Source: Tridacna crocea
Lineage: Eukaryota > Mollusca > Bivalvia > Cardiida > Cardiidae
DNA: 64,000 bases
NCBI GenBank assembly: GCA_943736015.1
Contig: OX031066.1
Coordinates: forward strand, 10,854,245-10,918,244
Reading direction: 5' to 3'
Part shown: in pieces, positions 45,816-58,677 of the stretch
Layout of the letters: every line of letters starts with the position of its first letter
Numbering within the stretch: position 1 is the first letter of the stretch
Notes under the pieces: generated by a model
Told to the model about the DNA's origin: nothing
Database searches by the model: none
The model's input: the letters and a program-made list of their open reading frames with translations, nothing else
Made by a program: the position numbers and the translations under genes

Positions 45816-47341
45816 CCCTATCAAAGAAAATTTTGATTATTAGTTATTCTTACATCTTATTGTATCTTTATGGCCTATTTTTTTAATTCTTCAAACGAAA
45901 ACGAGATCTTTTTTTCATCGGAAAAAGTTTCTGCAACAGCAACCGCTTGCTTCTGAATTTTATTTTTTGGTGCAGCGGTTAAACATAACATTGACTTTTG
46001 ACTCGCACGGTCACCAAAACTGACCCTGGTATGAAAACAGGGAAATGTTTCATTTACCTTTCTTGGATTTGTGCAACAGGTATCAATTGCCTCCAAAAGT
46101 GTCTAAGTTGATTTTACGATTTCATGCGCAGCACGTAACCGTCTCATATGGGTGAGATGGTCATCGCAACCGAATCATTGGCCCTAGTGAGAAAAAATGA
46201 AAAAAGAAAAATCCCCATATTTGACTTGAGAAACAGGTGTCGTCTGCTATGAAATGTCCCGTAAGTCGATTTTTTCATGTTTTCGCGGATACGTAACTGG
46301 CACCTACGAGACAGTAGTCAGCGTAAATGGATTTGTTGTCATGGTATAAAGAGATTGGAGGAAAAAAAATTAGAAAATTTGTTCCCTATATTTGACTTAA
46401 GAAACAGGTGTCGTCTGCTATGAAATGTCCCGTAAGTCGATTTTTCATGTTTTTGCGGATACGTAACTGGCACCTACGAGAAAGTAGTCAACGTAAATGG
46501 GTTTGTTGTCACGTACGATATAAAGAGATTGGAGAAAAAAAATAATAAAGAATTCAGTTCTCTTTCTTTGACTTATGCAACAGGAAGCAGTTGCTACTGA
46601 AAAGAGTCTTCATGTCTTTTTTTAGCCACTTATCACATCATTTTCTGGTGTTCTCGCATGTGCGTAACTGGCACGTATGAAACAGTAGTCAACGTAACTG
46701 GGTTTCTTGTTGCGGTTTGAAGATATCAGAAAAATTATGCTTCAGTTCCTTGCTACTGAAAGAGTTTTCAGTCTTTTTTTAGCCACTTGTCACATTGTTT
46801 TCTGTGCTTTTTGCATGTGCGTAACTGGCACGTATGAGATGGTAATCAACGTAACTGGGTTTCTTGTCGTGGTTTAAAGCGATTAGAAAAAATAGCATTT
46901 CAGTTCCCTTTGTTTGATTTATGCAATAGGAAACAATTGCTACAGAAAGAGTTTTCAGTCTCTTTTTTAGCAACTTCTCACAATTAATTTCTGTGTGTTT
47001 TTTTCACACTGTACATTGATCATTTTGGCTTATATGAATTTGATGTGGCCCAAATCAGGAAATCCAATTAAAGGGTAAAGAGGGGAATCAAGGGTTTACT
47101 TTAAGGGAAGTAACTCTTGCAAGGGGCTTGAAAAGACCAAAACAAGGTCTTCTGCCACCTTGTTTTCTTTAATTTTGGCCCTTTTTCAGTGAAATCTGGC
47201 ATGTGTGGATGGTGCATGCCTGGCAGTTTGCCAAGAACTGCACAGCAGCCTTTAAAAAAGACTTTAAATCCACTTTTATGCCGTTTTTTGTTCACTGTTT
47301 TCTATCGATTTATATTAGGGCGCCATTTTGTTTGGCTGACT

Positions 47342-47523
47342 GGGCCCATTTTGATTTCTCAAAGCCTCTCTGACTGGCAGACCGGGCCCATTTTTGAATT
47401 TCTCACAGCCTCTCTGATTGGCTGTTGGCACCCATTCTGATTTCCTAAAAGCTTCTGTGATTGGATAATTTCACAGAGGGATGAGATTTGATTGGATGAT
47501 TGGGAGGGGGGGTATATATTTAT
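47342..47523 (+). promoter_or_regulatory. CCAAT/TATA promoter, unit 26 (G7)
   Basis: All four ATTGG boxes and TATA intact. Confidence 0.75.
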
Positions 47524-47581
47524 CCTTATTGACCCCTTACCATACAATGACGCCTTTTAACACCCCTAAAAGACAAGACTT

Positions 47582-47652
47582 TGGAAAATAATCTGAGAAA
47601 AGGAGACAATGCAGGTTACCAGCATTTTCTCCTTTTCCCACAATGTTTTCTA
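47582..47652 (+). ncRNA. Pre-microRNA-like stem-loop, copy 26
   Basis: Stem-loop reads as identical to copy 1. A G-to-C change lies about 8 nt upstream, outside the paired region; it is the closest change to a stem that I saw in any copy. Confidence 0.6.
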
Positions 47653-49178
47653 CCCTATCAAAGAAAATTTTGATTATTAGTTATTCTTACATCTTATTGT
47701 ATCTTTATGGCCTATTTTTTTAATTCTTCAAACGAAAACGAGATCTTTTTTTCATCGGAAAAAGTTTCTGCAACAGCAACCGCTTGCTTCTGAATTTTAT
47801 TTTTTGGTGCAGCGGTTAAACATAACATTGACTTTTGACTCGCACGGTCACCAAAACTGACCCTGGTATGAAAACAGGGAAATGTTTCATTTACCTTTCT
47901 TGGATTTGTGCAACAGGTATCAATTGCCTCCAAAAGTGTCTAAGTTGATTTTACGATTTCATGCGCAGCACGTAACCGTCTCATATGGGTGAGATGGTCA
48001 TCGCAACCGAATCATTGGCCCTAGTGAGAAAAAATGAAAAAAGAAAAATCCCCATATTTGACTTGAGAAACAGGTGTCGTCTGCTATGAAATGTCCCGTA
48101 AGTCGATTTTTTCATGTTTTCGCGGATACGTAACTGGCACCTACGAGACAGTAGTCAGCGTAAATGGATTTGTTGTCATGGTATAAAGAGATTGGAGGAA
48201 AAAAAAATAGAAAATTTGTTCCCTATATTTGACTTAAGAAACAGGTGTCGTCTGCTATGAAATGTCCCGTAAGTCGATTTTTCATGTTTTTGCGGATACG
48301 TAACTGGCACCTACGAGAAAGTAGTCAACGTAAATGGGTTTGTTGTCACGTACGATATAAAGAGATTGGAGAAAAAAAATAATAAAGAATTCAGTTCTCT
48401 TTCTTTGACTTATGCAACAGGAAGCAGTTGCTACTGAAAAGAGTCTTCATGTCTTTTTTTAGCCACTTATCACATCATTTTCTGGTGTTCTCGCATGTGC
48501 GTAACTGGCACGTATGAAACAGTAGTCAACGTAACTGGGTTTCTTGTTGCGGTTTGAAGATATCAGAAAAATTATGCTTCAGTTCCTTGCTACTGAAAGA
48601 GTTTTCAGTCTTTTTTTAGCCACTTGTCACATTGTTTTCTGTGCTTTTTGCATGTGCGTAACTGGCACGTATGAGATGGTAATCAACGTAACTGGGTTTC
48701 TTGTCGTGGTTTAAAGCGATTAGAAAAAATAGCATTTCAGTTCCCTTTGTTTGATTTATGCAATAGGAAACAATTGCTACAGAAAGAGTTTTCAGTCTCT
48801 TTTTTAGCAACTTCTCACAATTAATTTCTGTGTGTTTTTTTCACACTGTACATTGATCATTTTGGCTTATATGAATTTGATGTGGCCCAAATCAGGAAAT
48901 CCAATTAAAGGGTAAAGAGGGGAATCAAGGGTTTACTTTAAGGGAAGTAACTCTTGCAAGGGGCTTGAAAAGACCAAAACAAGGTCTTCTGCCACCTTGT
49001 TTTCTTTAATTTTGGCCCTTTTTCAGTGAAATCTGGCATGTGTGGATGGTGCATGCCTGGCAGTTTGCCAAGAACTGCACAGCAGCCTTTAAAAAAGACT
49101 TTAAATCCACTTTTATGCCGTTTTTTGTTCACTGTTTTCTATCGATTTATATTAGGGCGCCATTTTGTTTGGCTGACT

Positions 49179-49361
49179 GGGCCCATTTTGATTTCTCAAA
49201 GCCTCTCTGACTGGCAGACCGGGCCCATTTTTGAATTTCTCACAGCCTCTCTGATTGGCTGTTGGCACCCATTCTGATTTCCTAAAAGCTTCTGTGATTG
49301 GATAATTTCACAGAGGGATGAGATTTGATTGGATGATTGGGAGGGGGGGGTATATATTTAT
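49179..49361 (+). promoter_or_regulatory. CCAAT/TATA promoter, unit 27 (G8)
   Basis: All four ATTGG boxes and TATA intact. Confidence 0.75.
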
Positions 49362-49419
49362 CCTTATTGACCCCTTACCATACAATGACGCCTTTTAACA
49401 CCCCTAAAAGAGAAGACTT

Positions 49420-49490
49420 TGGAAAATAATCTGAGAAAAGGAGACAATGCAGGTTACCAGCATTTTCTCCTTTTCCCACAATGTTTTCTA
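49420..49490 (+). ncRNA. Pre-microRNA-like stem-loop, copy 27
   Basis: Reads as identical to copy 1. Confidence 0.6.
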
Positions 49491-51016
49491 CCCTATCAAA
49501 GAAAATTTTGATTATTAGTTATTCTTACATCTTATTGTATCTTTATGGCCTATTTTTTTAATTCTTCAAACGAAAACGAGATCTTTTTTTCATCGGAAAA
49601 AGTTTCTGCAACAGCAACCGCTTGCTTCTGAATTTTATTTTTTGGTGCAGCGGTTAAACATAACATTGACTTTTGACTCGCACGGTCACCAAAACTGACC
49701 CTGGTATGAAAACAGGGAAATGTTTCATTTACCTTTCTTGGATTTGTGCAACAGGTATCAATTGCCTCCAAAAGTGTCTAAGTTGATTTTACGATTTCAT
49801 GCGCAGCACGTAACCGTCTCATATGGGTGAGATGGTCATCGCAACCGAATCATTGGCCCTAGTGAGAAAAAATGAAAAAAGAAAAATCCCCATATTTGAC
49901 TTGAGAAACAGGTGTCGTCTGCTATGAAATGTCCCGTAAGTCGATTTTTTCATGTTTTCGCGGATACGTAACTGGCACCTACGAGACAGTAGTCAGCGTA
50001 AATGGATTTGTTGTCATGGTATAAAGAGATTGGAGGAAAAAAAAAATAGAAAATTTGTTCCCTATATTTGACTTAAGAAACAGGTGTCGTTTGCTATGAA
50101 ATGTCCCGTAAGTCGATTTTTCATGTTTTTGCGGATACGTAACTGGCACCTACGAGAAAGTAGTCAACGTAAATGGGTTTGTTGTCACGTACGATATAAG
50201 AGATTGGAGAAAAAAAATAATAAAGAATTCAGTTCTCTTTCTTTGACTTATGCAACAGGAAGCAGTTGCTACTGAAAAGAGTCTTCATGTCTTTTTTTAG
50301 CCACTTATCACATCATTTTCTGGTGTTCTCGCATGTGCGTAACTGGCACGTATGAAACAGTAGTCAACGTAACTGGGTTTCTTGTTGCGGTTTGAAGATA
50401 TCAGAAAAATTATGCTTCAGTTCCTTGCTACTGAAAGAGTTTTCAGTCTTTTTTTAGCCACTTGTCACATTGTTTTCTGTGCTTTTTGCATGTGCGTAAC
50501 TGGCACGTATGAGATGGTAATCAACGTAACTGGGTTTCTTGTCGTGGTTTAAAGCGATTAGAAAAAATAGCATTTCAGTTCCCTTTGTTTGATTTAGGCA
50601 ATAGGAAACAATTGCTACAGAAAGAGTTTTCAGTCTCTTTTTTAGCAACTTCTCACAATTAATTTCTGTGTGTTTTTTTCACACTGTACATTGATCATTT
50701 TGGCTTATATGAATTTGATGTGGCCCAAATCAGGAAATCCAATTAAAGGGTAAAGAGGGGAATCAAGGGTTTACTTTAAGGGAAGTAACTCTTGCAAGGG
50801 GCTTGAAAAGACCAAAACAAGGTCTTCTGCCACCTTGTTTTCTTTAATTTTGGCCCTTTTTCAGTGAAATCTGGCATGTGTGGATGGTGCATGCCTGGCA
50901 GTTTGCCAAGGACTGCACAGCAGCCTTTAAAAAAGACTTTAAATCCACTTTTATGCCGTTTTTTGTTCACTGTTTTCTATCGATTTATATTAGGGCACCA
51001 TTTTGTTTGGCTGACT

Positions 51017-51199
51017 GGGCCCATTTTGATTTCTCAAAGCCTCTCTGACTGGCAGACCGGGCCCATTTTTGAATTTCTCACAGCCTCTCTGATTGGCTGT
51101 TGGCACCCATTCTGATTTCCTAAAAGCTTCTGTGATTGGATAATTTCACAGAGGGATGAGATTTGATTGGATGATTGGGAGGGGGGGGTATATATTTAT
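51017..51199 (+). promoter_or_regulatory. CCAAT/TATA promoter, unit 28 (G8)
   Basis: Same as unit 1. Confidence 0.75.
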
Positions 51200-51257
51200 C
51201 CTTATTGACCCCTTACCATACAATGACGCCTTTTAACACCCCTAAAAGAGAAGACTT

Positions 51258-51328
51258 TGGAAAATAATCTGAGAAAAGGAGACAATGCAGGTTACCAGCA
51301 TTTTCTCCTTTTCCCACAATGTTTTCTA
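51258..51328 (+). ncRNA. Pre-microRNA-like stem-loop, copy 28
   Basis: Reads as identical to copy 1. Confidence 0.6.
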
Positions 51329-52854
51329 CCCTATCAAAGAAAATTTTGATTATTAGTTATTCTTACATCTTATTGTATCTTTATGGCCTATTTTTTTAAT
51401 TCTTCAAACGAAAACGAGATCTTTTTTTCATCGGAAAAAGTTTCTGCAACAGCAACCGCTTGCTTCTGAATTTTATTTTTTGGTGCAGCGGTTAAACATA
51501 ACATTGACTTTTGACTCGCACGGTCACCAAAACTGACCCTGGTATGAAAACAGGGAAATGTTTCATTTACCTTTCTTGGATTTGTGCAACAGGTATCAAT
51601 TGCCTCCAAAAGTGTCTAAGTTGATTTTACGATTTCATGCGCAGCACGTAACCGTCTCATATGGGTGAGATGGTCATCGCAACCGAATCATTGGCCCTAG
51701 TGAGAAAAAATGAAAAAAGAAAAATCCCCATATTTTACTTGAGAAACAGGTGTCGTCTGCTATGAAATGTCCCGTAAGTCGATTTTTTCATGTTTTCGCG
51801 GATACGTAACTGGCACCTACGAGACAGTAGTCAGCGTAAATGGATTTGTTGTCATGGTATAAAGAGATTGGAGGAAAAAAAAATAGAAAATTTGTTCCCT
51901 ATATTTGACTTAAGAAACAGGTGTCGTCTGCTATGAAATGTCCCGTAAGTCGATTTTTCATGTTTTTGCGGATACGTAACTGGCACCTACGAGAAAGTAG
52001 TCAACGTAAATGGGTTTGTTGTCACGTACGATATAAAGAGATTGGAGAAAAAAAATAATAAAGAATTCAGTTCTCTTTCTTTGACTTATGCAACAGGAAG
52101 CAGTTGCTACTGAAAAGAGTCTTCATGTCTTTTTTTAGCCACTTATCACATCATTTTCTGGTGTTCTCGCATGTGCGTAACTGGCACGTATGAAACAGTA
52201 GTCAACGTAACTGGGTTTCTTGTTGCGGTTTGAAGATATCAGAAAAATTATGCTTCAGTTCCTTGCTACTGAAAGAGTTTTCAGTCTTTTTTTAGCCACT
52301 TGTCACATTGTTTTCTGTGCTTTTTGCATGTGCGTAACTGGCACGTATGAGATGGTAATCAACGTAACTGGGTTTCTTGTCGTGGTTTAAAGCGATTAGA
52401 AAAAATAGCATTTCAGTTCCCTTTGTTTGATTTAGGCAATAGGAAACAATTGCTACAGAAAGAGTTTTCAGTCTCTTTTTTAGCAACTTCTCACAATTAA
52501 TTTCTGTGTGTTTTTTTCACACTGTACATTGATCATTTTGGCTTATATGAATTTGATGTGGCCCAAATCAGGAAATCCAATTAAAGGGTAAAGAGGGGAA
52601 TCAAGGGTTTACTTTAAGGGAAGTAACTCTTGCAAGGGGCTTGAAAAGACCAAAACAAGGTCTTCTGCCACCTTGTTTTCTTTAATTTTGGCCCTTTTTC
52701 AGTGAAATCTGGCATGTGTGGATGGTGCATGCCTGGCAGTTTGCCAAGGACTGCACAGCAGCCTTTAAAAAAGACTTTAAATCCACTTTTATGCCGTTTT
52801 TTGTTCACTGTTTTCTATCGATTTATATTAGGGCGCCATTTTGTTTGGCTGACT

Positions 52855-53037
52855 GGGCCCATTTTGATTTCTCAAAGCCTCTCTGACTGGCAGACCGGGC
52901 CCATTTTTGAATTTCTCACAGCCTCTCTGATTGGCTGTTGGCACCCATTCTGATTTCCTAAAAGCTTCTGTGATTGGATAATTTCACAGAGGGATGAGAT
53001 TTGATTGGATGATTGGGAGGGGGGGGTATATATTTAT
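52855..53037 (+). promoter_or_regulatory. CCAAT/TATA promoter, unit 29 (G8)
   Basis: All four ATTGG boxes and TATA intact. Confidence 0.75.
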
Positions 53038-53095
53038 CCTTATTGACCCCTTACCATACAATGACGCCTTTTAACACCCCTAAAAGAGAAGACTT

Positions 53096-53166
53096 TGGAA
53101 AATAATCTGAGAAAAGGAGACAATGCAGGTTACCAGCATTTTCTCCTTTTCCCACAATGTTTTCTA
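53096..53166 (+). ncRNA. Pre-microRNA-like stem-loop, copy 29
   Basis: Reads as identical to copy 1. Confidence 0.6.
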
Positions 53167-54692
53167 CCCTATCAAAGAAAATTTTGATTATTAGTTATTC
53201 TTACATCTTATTGTATCTTTATGGCCTATTTTTTTAATTCTTCAAACGAAAACGAGATCTTTTTTTCATCGGAAAAAGTTTCTGCAACAGCAACCGCTTG
53301 CTTCTGAATTTTATTTTTTGGTGCAGCGGTTAAACATAACATTGACTTTTGACTCGCACGGTCACCAAAACTGACCCTGGTATGAAAACAGGGAAATGTT
53401 TCATTTACCTTTCTTGGATTTGTGCAACAGGTATCAATTGCCTCCAAAAGTGTCTAAGTTGATTTTACGATTTCATGCGCAGCACGTAACCGTCTCATAT
53501 GGGTGAGATGGTCATCGCAACCGAATCATTGGCCCTAGTGAGAAAAAATGAAAAAAGAAAAATCCCCATATTTGACTTGAGAAACAGGTGTCGTCTGCTA
53601 TGAAATGTCCCGTAAGTCGATTTTTTCATGTTTTCGCGGATACGTAACTGGCACCTACGAGACAGTAGTCAGCGTAAATGGATTTGTTGTCATGGTATAA
53701 AGAGATTGGAGGAAAAAAAAAATAGAAAATTTGTTCCCTATATTTGACTTAAGAAACAGGTGTCGTTTGCTATGAAATGTCCCGTAAGTCGATTTTTCAT
53801 GTTTTTGCGGATACGTAACTGGCACCTACGAGAAAGTAGTCAACGTAAATGGGTTTGTTGTCACGTACGATATAAGAGATTGGAGAAAAAAAATAATAAA
53901 GAATTCAGTTCTCTTTCTTTGACTTATGCAACAGGAAGCAGTTGCTACTGAAAAGAGTCTTCATGTCTTTTTTTAGCCACTTATCACATCATTTTCTGGT
54001 GTTCTCGCATGTGCGTAACTGGCACGTATGAAACAGTAGTCAACGTAACTGGGTTTCTTGTTGCGGTTTGAAGATATCAGAAAAATTATGCTTCAGTTCC
54101 TTGCTACTGAAAGAGTTTTCAGTCTTTTTTTAGCCACTTGTCACATTGTTTTCTGTGCTTTTTGCATGTGCGTAACTGGCACGTATGAGATGGTAATCAA
54201 CGTAACTGGGTTTCTTGTCGTGGTTTAAAGCGATTAGAAAAAATAGCATTTCAGTTCCCTTTGTTTGATTTAGGCAATAGGAAACAATTGCTACAGAAAG
54301 AGTTTTCAGTCTCTTTTTTAGCAACTTCTCACAATTAATTTCTGTGTGTTTTTTTCACACTGTACATTGATCATTTTGGCTTATATGAATTTGATGTGGC
54401 CCAAATCAGGAAATCCAATTAAAGGGTAAAGAGGGGAATCAAGGGTTTACTTTAAGGGAAGTAACTCTTGCAAGGGGCTTGAAAAGACCAAAACAAGGTC
54501 TTCTGCCACCTTGTTTTCTTTAATTTTGGCCCTTTTTCAGTGAAATCTGGCATGTGTGGATGGTGCATGCCTGGCAGTTTGCCAAGGACTGCACAGCAGC
54601 CTTTAAAAAAGACTTTAAATCCACTTTTATGCCGTTTTTTGTTCACTGTTTTCTATCGATTTATATTAGGGCGCCATTTTGTTTGGCTGACT

Positions 54693-54874
54693 GGGCCCAT
54701 TTTGATTTCTCAAAGCCTCTCTGACTGGCAGACCGGGCCCATTTTTGAATTTCTCACAGCCTCTCTGATTGGCTGTTGGCACCCATTCTGATTTCCTAAA
54801 AGCTTCTGTGATTGGATAATTTCACAGAGGGATGAGATTTGATTGGATGATTGGGAGGGGGGGTATATATTTAT
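54693..54874 (+). promoter_or_regulatory. CCAAT/TATA promoter, unit 30 (G7)
   Basis: All four ATTGG boxes and TATA intact. Confidence 0.75.
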
Positions 54875-54932
54875 CCTTATTGACCCCTTACCATACAATG
54901 ACGCCTTTTAACACCCCTAAAAGAGAAGACTT

Positions 54933-55003
54933 TGGAAAATAATCTGAGAAAAGGAGACAATGCAGGTTACCAGCATTTTCTCCTTTTCCCACAATGTTTT
55001 CTA
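54933..55003 (+). ncRNA. Pre-microRNA-like stem-loop, copy 30
   Basis: Reads as identical to copy 1. Confidence 0.6.
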
Positions 55004-56529
55004 CCCTATCAAAGAAAATTTTGATTATTAGTTATTCTTACATCTTATTGTATCTTTATGGCCTATTTTTTTAATTCTTCAAACGAAAACGAGATCTTTT
55101 TTTCATCGGAAAAAGTTTCTGCAACAGCAACCGCTTGCTTCTGAATTTTATTTTTTGGTGCAGCGGTTAAACATAACATTGACTTTTGACTCGCACGGTC
55201 ACCAAAACTGACCCTGGTATGAAAACAGGGAAATGTTTCATTTACCTTTCTTGGATTTGTGCAACAGGTATCAATTGCCTCCAAAAGTGTCTAAGTTGAT
55301 TTTACGATTTCATGCGCAGCACGTAACCGTCTCATATGGGTGAGATGGTCATCGCAACCGAATCATTGGCCCTAGTGAGAAAAAATGAAAAAAGAAAAAT
55401 CCCCATATTTGACTTGAGAAACAGGTGTCGTCTGCTATGAAATGTCCCGTAAGTCGATTTTTTCATGTTTTCGCGGATACGTAACTGGCACCTACGAGAC
55501 AGTAGTCAGCGTAAATGGATTTGTTGTCATGGTATAAAGAGATTGGAGGAAAAAAAAAATAGAAAATTTGTTCCCTATATTTGACTTAAGAAACAGGTGT
55601 CGTTTGCTATGAAATGTCCCGTAAGTCGATTTTTCATGTTTTTGCGGATACGTAACTGGCACCTACGAGAAAGTAGTCAACGTAAATGGGTTTGTTGTCA
55701 CGTACGATATAAGAGATTGGAGAAAAAAAATAATAAAGAATTCAGTTCTCTTTCTTTGACTTATGCAACAGGAAGCAGTTGCTACTGAAAAGAGTCTTCA
55801 TGTCTTTTTTTAGCCACTTATCACATCATTTTCTGGTGTTCTCGCATGTGCGTAACTGGCACGTATGAAACAGTAGTCAACGTAACTGGGTTTCTTGTTG
55901 CGGTTTGAAGATATCAGAAAAATTATGCTTCAGTTCCTTGCTACTGAAAGAGTTTTCAGTCTTTTTTTAGCCACTTGTCACATTGTTTTCTGTGCTTTTT
56001 GCATGTGCGTAACTGGCACGTATGAGATGGTAATCAACGTAACTGGGTTTCTTGTCGTGGTTTAAAGCGATTAGAAAAAATAGCATTTCAGTTCCCTTTG
56101 TTTGATTTAGGCAATAGGAAACAATTGCTACAGAAAGAGTTTTCAGTCTCTTTTTTAGCAACTTCTCACAATTAATTTCTGTGTGTTTTTTTCACACTGT
56201 ACATTGATCATTTTGGCTTATATGAATTTGATGTGGCCCAAATCAGGAAATCCAATTAAAGGGTAAAGAGGGGAATCAAGGGTTTACTTTAAGGGAAGTA
56301 ACTCTTGCAAGGGGCTTGAAAAGACCAAAACAAGGTCTTCTGCCACCTTGTTTTCTTTAATTTTGGCCCTTTTTCAGTGAAATCTGGCATGTGTGGATGG
56401 TGCATGCCTGGCAGTTTGCCAAGGACTGCACAGCAGCCTTTAAAAAAGACTTTAAATCCACTTTTATGCCGTTTTTTGTTCACTGTTTTCTATCGATTTA
56501 TATTAGGGCGCCATTTTGTTTGGCTGACT

Positions 56530-56711
56530 GGGCCCATTTTGATTTCTCAAAGCCTCTCTGACTGGCAGACCGGGCCCATTTTTGAATTTCTCACAGCCTC
56601 TCTGATTGGCTGTTGGCACCCATTCTGATTTCCTAAAAGCTTCTGTGATTGGATAATTTCACAGAGGGATGAGATTTGATTGGATGATTGGGAGGGGGGG
56701 TATATATTTAT
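56530..56711 (+). promoter_or_regulatory. CCAAT/TATA promoter, unit 31 (G7)
   Basis: All four ATTGG boxes and TATA intact. Confidence 0.75.
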
Positions 56712-56769
56712 CCTTATTGACCCCTTACCATACAATGACGCCTTTTAACACCCCTAAAAGAGAAGACTT

Positions 56770-56840
56770 TGGAAAATAATCTGAGAAAAGGAGACAATGC
56801 AGGTTACCAGCATTTTCTCCTTTTCCCACAATGTTTTCTA
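56770..56840 (+). ncRNA. Pre-microRNA-like stem-loop, copy 31
   Basis: Reads as identical to copy 1. Confidence 0.6.
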
Positions 56841-58366
56841 CCCTATCAAAGAAAATTTTGATTATTAGTTATTCTTACATCTTATTGTATCTTTATGGCC
56901 TATTTTTTTAATTCTTCAAACGAAAACGAGATCTTTTTTTCATCGGAAAAAGTTTCTGCAACAGCAACCGCTTGCTTCTGAATTTTATTTTTTGGTGCAG
57001 CGGTTAAACATAACATTGACTTTTGACTCGCACGGTCACCAAAACTGACCCTGGTATGAAAACAGGGAAATGTTTCATTTACCTTTCTTGGATTTGTGCA
57101 ACAGGTATCAATTGCCTCCAAAAGTGTCTAAGTTGATTTTACGATTTCATGCGCAGCACGTAACCGTCTCATATGGGTGAGATGGTCATCGCAACCGAAT
57201 CATTGGCCCTAGTGAGAAAAAATGAAAAAAGAAAAATCCCCATATTTGACTTGAGAAACAGGTGTCGTCTGCTATGAAATGTCCCGTAAGTCGATTTTTT
57301 CATGTTTTCGCGGATACGTAACTGGCACCTACGAGACAGTAGTCAGCGTAAATGGATTTGTTGTCATGGTATAAAGAGATTGGAGGAAAAAAAAATAGAA
57401 AATTTGTTCCCTATATTTGACTTAAGAAACAGGTGTCGTCTGCTATGAAATGTCCCGTAAGTCGATTTTTCATGTTTTTGCGGATACGTAACTGGCACCT
57501 ACGAGAAAGTAGTCAACGTAAATGGGTTTGTTGTCACGTACGATATAAAGAGATTGGAGAAAAAAAATAATAAAGAATTCAGTTCTCTTTCTTTGACTTA
57601 TGCAACAGGAAGCAGTTGCTACTGAAAAGAGTCTTCATGTCTTTTTTTAGCCACTTATCACATCATTTTCTGGTGTTCTCGCATGTGCGTAACTGGCACG
57701 TATGAAACAGTAGTCAACGTAACTGGGTTTCTTGTTGCGGTTTGAAGATATCAGAAAAATTATGCTTCAGTTCCTTGCTACTGAAAGAGTTTTCAGTCTT
57801 TTTTTAGCCACTTGTCACATTGTTTTCTGTGCTTTTTGCATGTGCGTAACTGGCACGTATGAGATGGTAATCAACGTAACTGGGTTTCTTGTCGTGGTTT
57901 AAAGCGATTAGAAAAAATAGCATTTCAGTTCCCTTTGTTTGATTTATGCAATAGGAAACAATTGCTACAGAAAGAGTTTTCAGTCTCTTTTTTAGCAACT
58001 TCTCACAATTAATTTCTGTGTGTTTTTTTCACACTGTACATTGATCATTTTGGCTTATATGAATTTGATGTGGCCCAAATCAGGAAATCCAATTAAAGGG
58101 TAAAGAGGGGAATCAAGGGTTTACTTTAAGGGAAGTAACTCTTGCAAGGGGCTTGAAAAGACCAAAACAAGGTCTTCTGCCACCTTGTTTTCTTTAATTT
58201 TGGCCCTTTTTCAGTGAAATCTGGCATGTGTGGATGGTGCATGCCTGGCAGTTTGCCAAGAACTGCACAGCAGCCTTTAAAAAAGACTTTAAATCCACTT
58301 TTATGCCGTTTTTTGTTCACTGTTTTCTATCGATTTATATTAGGGCGCCATTTTGTTTGGCTGACT

Positions 58367-58548
58367 GGGCCCATTTTGATTTCTCAAAGCCTCTCTGACT
58401 GGCAGACCGGGCCCATTTTTGAATTTCTCACAGCCTCTCTGATTGGCTGTTGGCACCCATTCTGATTTCCTAAAAGCTTCTGTGATTGGATAATTTCACA
58501 GAGGGATGAGATTTGATTGGATGATTGGGAGGGGGGGTATATATTTAT
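58367..58548 (+). promoter_or_regulatory. CCAAT/TATA promoter, unit 32 (G7)
   Basis: All four ATTGG boxes and TATA intact. Confidence 0.75.
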
Positions 58549-58606
58549 CCTTATTGACCCCTTACCATACAATGACGCCTTTTAACACCCCTAAAAGAGA
58601 AGACTT

Positions 58607-58677
58607 TGGAAAATAATCTGAGAAAAGGAGACAATGCAGGTTACCAGCATTTTCTCCTTTTCCCACAATGTTTTCTA
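58607..58677 (+). ncRNA. Pre-microRNA-like stem-loop, copy 32
   Basis: Reads as identical to copy 1. Confidence 0.6.

Larger units (their letters stand above)
44089..45926 (+). repeat. Array unit 25 (type A, 1838 bp)
   Basis: GGGCGCC, G8; C at 44864 (ACTGGCTTTC) as in units 22 and 35. Confidence 0.97.
45927..47763 (+). repeat. Array unit 26 (type B2, 1837 bp)
   Basis: B2 marks, G7. Private: AAAATTAG for AAAAATAG near 46370 and AGACAAGACT near 47574, in the leader just before the stem-loop. Confidence 0.97.
47764..49601 (+). repeat. Array unit 27 (type B2, 1838 bp)
   Basis: B2 marks but G8, the usual A length. It directly follows another B2 unit. Confidence 0.97.
49602..51439 (+). repeat. 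Array unit 28 (type A, 1838 bp)
   Basis: GGGCACC and G8 as in units 1, 3 and 5. Confidence 0.97.
51440..53277 (+). repeat. Array unit 29 (B-to-A hybrid, 1838 bp)
   Basis: Begins as type B (T at 51736 as in unit 19, A9, GTCGTCTGC, GATATAAAGAG). It switches to A by 52435 (TTAGGCAATA), then AAGGACTGC and G8. Confidence 0.97.
53278..55114 (+). repeat. Array unit 30 (A body, B-like promoter, 1837 bp)
   Basis: A-type spacer, GGGCGCC, G7. Confidence 0.97.
55115..56951 (+). repeat. Array unit 31 (A body, B-like promoter, 1837 bp)
   Basis: Same marks as unit 30. Confidence 0.97.
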
